A stretch of 9,172 bases of DNA, from positions 1 through 9,172 of the forward strand of contig JAGNMT010000103.1 in NCBI GenBank assembly GCA_017991025.1, read 5' to 3'. The notes below the pieces were generated by a model. The model made no database searches. It was not told the origin of the DNA and saw only the letters and a program-made list of their open reading frames with translations. The translations under genes were made by a program, and so were the position numbers. Positions 4,645-9,172 of the stretch are shown one piece after another. Origin of the DNA: Verrucomicrobiales bacterium. Lineage in GTDB: Bacteria; Verrucomicrobiota; Verrucomicrobiia; Verrucomicrobiales; DEV007. The first letter of the stretch is position 1, and every line of letters begins with the position of its first letter.

Positions 4645-6669
4645 ATGAATCGCCTCCCTCTTCTCGCCCTCTTGTTATATGTGCTAGCCCCCGTCGAGCG
4701 TATCCTCGCTGATGACAAACCGGATTCCAAAACCATCGGGGCATCGGTTCAAAACGGCTGGGTCACCGTCACTCCGCTCGAGTTCACCGGCGCGATTAAC
4801 AATCCGCTCAAGGGCTTCCGTGATTACAAGAAGGACGGCTACGGACTCATCGAGCGGCAATACATCAAGTGGAGCGACATCGAGGTCAGCGCAGATGATT
4901 CCGTGGAGCGAATCATCGCGCACACGAACAAGATCACCTCCATCAGGGGCAAGCAATTTGAGGACCTGAACGTCAAACTCGTGCCACGGGTGTATCTCGA
5001 CTGGAATGGGGAAACGGGATCGGTGGAAGATCCACAGCAGCATTGGCCCGCTGACTTGCACACCTTCGACTACGACAGCCCCGCGTTTCAAGAGCGATTG
5101 AAAAAGCTCGTCGCCAAGCTCGGCCGGGCCTGGGACAATGACCCGCGCATCTTCGCCGTGCAGATGGGCCTCATCGGCCATTTTGGCGAGCATCACCATC
5201 CTTCGCCGACTCCTGATCAGCGCGAACTTCTTGCGAGAGCTTTTCAAGCGGCTTTCAAAAACAAACCCGTGCTCGTCCGTCATACCGATCCCGAGTTCAT
5301 GAACGCGGGCTTCGGCATCTACTACGACACCTTTGCCTACACCGGTCGAGAGCCACACGAGGACTCCAGGGACCAGTTCCCCTGGCAGGCCATGAATGTG
5401 TATCCCGACCTCTGGAAACGCTCCCCCATCGAAGGCGAGGTGGAATACAACTGGCAGGCGCATCGCGACGACGCCAGGCCCACGGAAACTTTCGGTCGCA
5501 CACCCGATGAGACCATGAAAGTGCCCGCTTATCGGCGCTACATGATCGACAAAATCTTTCGCTATCACGCCAGTTACCTCGGCTGGATCAATGACTACGA
5601 CGACTCTAACAAAGAGGTGCTCGCCGGTGCCGCAGAGCTGCAAAAGGCCTTCGGCTATCGCTTCGTGCTCGATTCCGTTAGCTACCCGCAAACAGCAGGG
5701 CCCAATGAAAAACTCACCGTAAAGCTCGCCGTGCGAAACACCGGCAGTGCCCCCTTTTATCTCGACTGGCCCGTCGCCGTGGCCCTGCTCGATCCCGAAA
5801 CGAAAGCGCCCGTCTGGTCGGCTCCGCTCAATGGCGTGGACATCCGCCAATGGCTGCCGGGCGAGGACTGGGACAGCGACGCCTTTGCCTATCGCAAACC
5901 CGCCCTACAAAACCTAGCCACCGGCACTGCCCCATTGCCGGGCAGCCTGAAATCAGGTGACTACCTCCTCGCACTCGCCATTCTCGACCGACAAGGGGGC
6001 ATGATGCCCAGCGCGCGCTTTGCTACCGGGAACTATCTTCGAGGCGGCTGGCATCCCTTCGGTTTCATCGGCATCGGCGAGGCCCCGCCCGAAGTCGCTT
6101 TGACCGACTTCAAGTTTGATAGCCCCGCCTTCGACGACAGCCTCCGCTACGAAGTCCCCGACTCCCTCCGCTCCATCCAAGCCCCACCTCTGCCCGAGGT
6201 AAAAGCCGTGACCCCATGGACCGCCGATCCCGAAATAGAACTCATCAACCCCTGGCGCTATTGGATGCTCGATGCCGCCACAGCGACCGTGGAGAAAAAA
6301 ATCCGTATGGACGGTCCCGTGATAGGTCCCACCGGCGGCCGGGCCATCCGGATCACTGGTGACTTCGGTGACCGCACTCGCCTCGACTACTTCTTTGGCA
6401 ACGACATCAAACTCGAGCACGGCCGCTACCGCTTCGCCTTTCGCGTGCGTGGCACCCCGGGCCATTCCGCCGCCTATGAACTGGGCGACGGCTGGCACGG
6501 AGTCTCTGAGGAAACCCCGATTCCGCTGACCGGAGAGTGGCAGGAGCATGTCGTCGAATTCGAAATCAAGAACACTTTCAAAGACGAACCCACCCTGCGC
6601 TTCAAAATGCCGCGTGATGTCAAAGGCACCTTCGACCTCTCCGATACCCGGCTCAAACGGGCGGACTAG
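4645..6669 (+). CDS. Exported DUF4832/DUF4874-type protein with C-terminal carbohydrate-binding-like domain
   Basis: The product has 674 residues from the ATG at 4645, chosen because it opens a signal peptide (MNRLPLLALLLYVLAP.., cleavage near ILA/DDK). The frame stays open back to a GTG at 4552, but that stretch is not signal-like. Residues about 45-230 contain NNPLKGFRDY (52-61), KLVPRVYLDW and MGLIGHFGEHHH (174-185), which look like the TIM-barrel-like half of DUF4874/DUF4832 proteins; E182 is an attractive but unproven catalytic candidate. Residues about 345-480 form a beta-rich DUF4832-like part (VKLAVRNTGSAPFYLDW, then GGWHPFGFIGIGE). Residues about 530-674 resemble a jelly-roll carbohydrate-binding module (GGRAIRITGDF, GRYRFAFRVRG, a closing FDLSDTRLKR). 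The family is biochemically uncharacterised; I infer a periplasmic or extracellular glycan-handling role. It lies 57 bases before the GH32 gene on the same strand, probably one operon. No Shine-Dalgarno sequence is visible. Confidence 0.78.
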   Translation: MNRLPLLALLLYVLAPVERILADDKPDSKTIGASVQNGWVTVTPLEFTGAINNPLKGFRDYKKDGYGLIERQYIKWSDIEVSADDSVERIIAHTNKITSIRGKQFEDLNVKLVPRVYLDWNGETGSVEDPQQHWPADLHTFDYDSPAFQERLKKLVAKLGRAWDNDPRIFAVQMGLIGHFGEHHHPSPTPDQRELLARAFQAAFKNKPVLVRHTDPEFMNAGFGIYYDTFAYTGREPHEDSRDQFPWQAMNVYPDLWKRSPIEGEVEYNWQAHRDDARPTETFGRTPDETMKVPAYRRYMIDKIFRYHASYLGWINDYDDSNKEVLAGAAELQKAFGYRFVLDSVSYPQTAGPNEKLTVKLAVRNTGSAPFYLDWPVAVALLDPETKAPVWSAPLNGVDIRQWLPGEDWDSDAFAYRKPALQNLATGTAPLPGSLKSGDYLLALAILDRQGGMMPSARFATGNYLRGGWHPFGFIGIGEAPPEVALTDFKFDSPAFDDSLRYEVPDSLRSIQAPPLPEVKAVTPWTADPEIELINPWRYWMLDAATATVEKKIRMDGPVIGPTGGRAIRITGDFGDRTRLDYFFGNDIKLEHGRYRFAFRVRGTPGHSAAYELGDGWHGVSEETPIPLTGEWQEHVVEFEIKNTFKDEPTLRFKMPRDVKGTFDLSDTRLKRAD

Positions 6670-6726
6670 CAAAACCTCCGATACCTTGAGCGCGAGATCC
6701 ACATCGATGAAAGTAGGAACACACCC

Positions 6727-8280
6727 ATGAAACACACCATCCAAATCGCATTCGCCGCCGTTGCCTCTATTTCCATTTGGGGCAGCACCCCGGCGGCTCT
6801 TGCCGCCGACTCGCCCGATCCAGTGGCCCTGAACTTCCACCTCATGCACCCCGGTGGTGACAGTGCGCCCGGTGACCCGAATGCCGCTTTCTATCTTGAT
6901 GGCACCTATCACCTGCACTACATCCTCGCGCACGATTGGATAGTGGACGGGAAGACGAAGAAAAGCTTCTCTTTCGTCCATGTCACCAGTCCTGACATGC
7001 TCCACTGGACCTGGCAGCCGACGAAACTTCAGCCCTCGTTCACCGGCCATGGCATGTTCAGCGGTACCGGCTTTCTCACCAAGGAGGGCATACCCGCAAT
7101 CATCTATCACGGCGCCGGCTCGGGTCGAAATCAGATCGTGATCGCGAAGGATCGCCAGCTCTCGGCCTGGGAGAAGCCCTATCCGGTTGAGGCCAGGAAC
7201 GCGGACGGCACGGAGGCAAAGATTCACAGTTGGGACCCTGATTGCTTTCTCATCGGAGACATTTACTACGCCATCTCCGGAGGCCAGACACAGCCGCTCC
7301 TAAAGTCAAAGGACATGAAAAACTGGACTCTCGTTGGTGACTTCCTGCGGCACGACATGCCCGATGTAGCCATCGGCGAAGACATCTCCTGCGCCAACTT
7401 CTTCAAGCTTGGCGACAAATGGATGCTGCTCTGCATCAGCCATGTCGTCGGTTGCCGTTACTACCTCGGTGACTGGGACGCCAAAGCCGAGCAGTTCGTC
7501 CCCACGAAACACGGCCGCATGAACTGGCGCCGGGATGAGCAAAGCATTTTCGGCCAGGTGCCGTGGCGGGTGGATCTTTTTGCACCCGAAAGTCTTCTGA
7601 CCCCCGACGGCCGCCGCGTCATGTGGGCCTGGCTCGCCTGTCTCGGCTCGACGGATGGCACCATGGACGAGCGAACCATCCAATCACTGCCGCGTGAACT
7701 CAGCCTGCCTGCCGACGGCATCCTGCGCATCAAACCGCTCCGCGAACTGGAAACGCTGCGCCAGGACCCGGTGATACTCAGCGACGTCACGATTACCCCG
7801 ATTAAAGACGCGGATGTTCTCCCCAACGTAGCGGCCACCGGCAAAAAAATCGCCACTCTCGACGGAGACGCCATTGAACTGCGCATCACCATCGCCCGCG
7901 AGCAGGCCGAGCGAAAGGTCTTCGGGTTCACACTCTTCGCGGACGACAAGGGCGGCGGCCTGTCCATTCTGTTCCGTCCGGAAACCGGTACACTTCGCGT
8001 CGGAAGCGCCGAAGCACCATTCTCCATCGCTGATCTTCCTGCAGGCGAGGACGTAGAACTGCGCATCTTCATCGATAAATATCTCGTCGAAGTTTTCGCC
8101 AACGACCGGCAGGCCATGGTCACACAGCACGATGCCTACCTCGGCAGGCCCGACCTGAATGCCTTCACCCTGGGGGGCCCCACGACGATCAGGAAGGTGG
8201 AGATCTGGAAGCTCAATCCGACTAACCAGGGCTACCTTGAAGCGCAGAAAAACCGTCTCTGGGATCCTGAGACAAAATGA
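6727..8280 (+). CDS. Exported glycoside hydrolase family 32-like protein (levanase/invertase type)
   Basis: The protein has 517 residues. Residues 1-27 are a signal peptide ending ALA before ADS. Residues 35-330 fit the GH32 five-bladed propeller: PGDPNAAFYLDGTYHLHYI (48-66) is at the place of the WMNDPNG block, with D50 as the expected nucleophile; GHGMFSGTGFL follows; SWDPDCF (168-174) is the RDP block, with D170 as transition-state stabiliser; and GEDISCANFFKLGDKWMLL (217 on) lies at the ECP block. A C-terminal beta-sandwich ends with LVEVFANDRQA and IRKVEIWKL, as in GH32. Family members cleave beta-fructosides (sucrose, levan, inulin). The WMN before DPN is replaced, and Ser221 stands where the acid/base Glu of ECP normally sits, with E218 three residues earlier, so specificity or activity is uncertain. 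AGGA at 6715-6718, eight bases before the ATG, is the only clear ribosome binding site in the window. It probably shares a transcript with the DUF4832-type gene. Confidence 0.85.
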   Translation: MKHTIQIAFAAVASISIWGSTPAALAADSPDPVALNFHLMHPGGDSAPGDPNAAFYLDGTYHLHYILAHDWIVDGKTKKSFSFVHVTSPDMLHWTWQPTKLQPSFTGHGMFSGTGFLTKEGIPAIIYHGAGSGRNQIVIAKDRQLSAWEKPYPVEARNADGTEAKIHSWDPDCFLIGDIYYAISGGQTQPLLKSKDMKNWTLVGDFLRHDMPDVAIGEDISCANFFKLGDKWMLLCISHVVGCRYYLGDWDAKAEQFVPTKHGRMNWRRDEQSIFGQVPWRVDLFAPESLLTPDGRRVMWAWLACLGSTDGTMDERTIQSLPRELSLPADGILRIKPLRELETLRQDPVILSDVTITPIKDADVLPNVAATGKKIATLDGDAIELRITIAREQAERKVFGFTLFADDKGGGLSILFRPETGTLRVGSAEAPFSIADLPAGEDVELRIFIDKYLVEVFANDRQAMVTQHDAYLGRPDLNAFTLGGPTTIRKVEIWKLNPTNQGYLEAQKNRLWDPETK

Positions 8281-8372
8281 AAACTGCGCTGAGTCTGCGG
8301 GACCTGGAGCGTTTGTGCGAAGGATGTGGGGGCTTGAGGCAGATTATCCCATCGCCCTCTATCCCTCCATCC

Positions 8373-9152
8373 CTATCCTTCCGAGCAAAACACATCATAG
8401 CCTAGCTTCTGCGATAGCTGATCCGCAAAGTGCTTCACTTGCCGACCGAGTTTGTCCAGAGAGGCCGTCGTGACGCGATCAGACGGGCCGCTGATCCAGA
8501 GGGAGGCGACGGGCAGGCCGCGATGATCGAATACAGGGGCCGCAGCACAGGCGAAGGTTTCGCTCTCTTCGCCCCGGTCGAGAGCGTAACCCTTGGCCTT
8601 GACTTGCTTCAGACCTGCCAGATAACCGGAGACGGACGTGATCGTGTGGCGGGTGTACTTCGTGAACTTGATCTGCTGAACAAAGCTTTTCTGAGCTTCA
8701 GTGCTCCAGTGGGCGAGCATGGCTTTGGCAGGCGCGGCCGTATGCAGGGTAAAGGCATGGCCGATCTCGACGACGACCTTCACAGGATGCGAAGACGCGA
8801 CTTGATCGAGCACTACGCCGTGGTTTCCGGCCAGCGTGCCAAGGAGGGCAGTTTCTCCAGTGGCATCTCGCAGCGCGGTGAGGATCGGAGCGGCGGCCCG
8901 GGTGAGGCGTTCGCCTCCGACGGCGGCATAGCCGAGACTGAGGAGCCTGCGACTGGCTCGATAGGCCTTCGTGTCTTCATTGCGCTCGGCGTAGCCGCGC
9001 AGAGTGAGGGTGGTGGCGATACGGAAGACGGAGTTCTTCGGCATTTTCAGTGTCTCGGTCATCATGGTAAGCGTCATGCCTTCGGGATGCCGGGTCAGAA
9101 GCTCCAGCAAATCAAGGGTACGGTCCAGGATGGGGACGCGATAGCGATCCAT
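8373..9152 (-). CDS. IclR-family transcriptional regulator
   Basis: The product is 259 residues, the normal IclR length. Residues 6-60 form the winged helix-turn-helix (ILDRTLDLLELL, then MPKNSVFRIATTLTLRGYAE as recognition helix and turn), followed by the wing (YRASRRLLSLG). Residues about 83-250 form the effector-binding GAF-like domain: TALLGTLAGNHGVVLDQV, TLHTAAPAKAMLAHW, and GYALDRGEESETFACAAAPVFD with the conserved cysteine at 202. IclR proteins bind small carboxylates or sugar-derived effectors and act as cytoplasmic homodimeric repressors or activators. The closest gene, GH32, converges on it with a 92-base gap. AllR, an IclR member, controls hyi/glxR in E. coli, which makes the former hyi-garR genes a conceivable target, but nothing in the sequence proves this. 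The start is 20 bases from the window edge and has no Shine-Dalgarno sequence; the promoter lies outside. Confidence 0.92.
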   Translation of the reverse strand: MDRYRVPILDRTLDLLELLTRHPEGMTLTMMTETLKMPKNSVFRIATTLTLRGYAERNEDTKAYRASRRLLSLGYAAVGGERLTRAAAPILTALRDATGETALLGTLAGNHGVVLDQVASSHPVKVVVEIGHAFTLHTAAPAKAMLAHWSTEAQKSFVQQIKFTKYTRHTITSVSGYLAGLKQVKAKGYALDRGEESETFACAAAPVFDHRGLPVASLWISGPSDRVTTASLDKLGRQVKHFADQLSQKLGYDVFCSEG

Positions 9153-9172
9153 GGGAGAAGATTTACTGGAGG

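Noticed and set aside
4684..5850. Long minus-strand ORF of 388 codons opposite the DUF4832-type gene (also 5953-7227)
   Set aside because: These are antisense shadows caused by GC-rich codon usage; the plus-strand frames have signal peptides and family motifs, and the antisense ones have none.
6639..6685. 10-bp direct repeat CTCCGATACC at 6639-6648 and 6676-6685
   Set aside because: It is too short and isolated to indicate a target-site duplication or operator; it may be chance.
8281..8372. Terminator between the convergent GH32 and IclR genes
   Set aside because: No stem-loop of convincing strength or T-run could be found in this gap.

Overview
The window looks like chromosomal DNA of a moderately GC-rich, Gram-negative, polysaccharide-degrading bacterium, most likely from the Verrucomicrobia or Planctomycetes side of the PVC group. 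This is inference. It rests on exported sugar-active proteins of types common there (a GH32 enzyme, a DUF4832-type protein, an exported propeller 'lactonase'), a kinesin-light-chain-like TPR protein, a dispersed-looking inverted repeat around 2454-2510 of a kind I associate with these genomes, and the lack of a clear Shine-Dalgarno sequence before most genes. No rRNA, complete tRNA, CRISPR array, transposase or phage gene is visible.

Layout. Positions 82-1158 (minus) encode an exported seven-bladed-propeller lactonase-family protein. A 400-base spacer separates it from a divergent exported TPR protein (1556-2383, plus). Positions 2384-2651 hold repeat-like, non-coding DNA. This is followed by a set of genes in which the first two are broken. 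Positions 2652-2834 hold the last ~60 codons of a hydroxypyruvate isomerase gene (hyi), with the 5' part missing. Its stop overlaps the start of a tartronate semialdehyde reductase gene (garR/glxR type, 2831-3343) that has lost about 125 codons from its middle without losing frame. An intact two-cupin protein follows (3361-4293), and after it come two hairpins. Positions 4645-6669 encode an exported DUF4832-type protein and 6727-8280 an exported GH32-family protein, on the same strand and 57 bases apart. A convergent IclR-family regulator (8373-9152, minus) closes the window.

How the genes fit together. The hyi-garR pair is the classical route from hydroxypyruvate/tartronate semialdehyde to glycerate (compare gcl-hyi-glxR of E. 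coli). Here both genes are damaged, so that route cannot run from this locus, while the downstream bicupin gene is still open. The DUF4832-type and GH32 proteins form a probable two-gene export operon for handling fructan-like or other glycosides outside the cytoplasm. The IclR protein is a candidate regulator of neighbouring carbon-use genes, but no operator could be identified.

The most notable content is the hidden hyi remnant and the precise in-frame internal deletion of garR beside it. Next come the unusual active-site motifs of the GH32 protein and the bicupin protein whose intact metal site lies in the C-terminal rather than the N-terminal cupin. I did not find a convincing new defence or mobile system.
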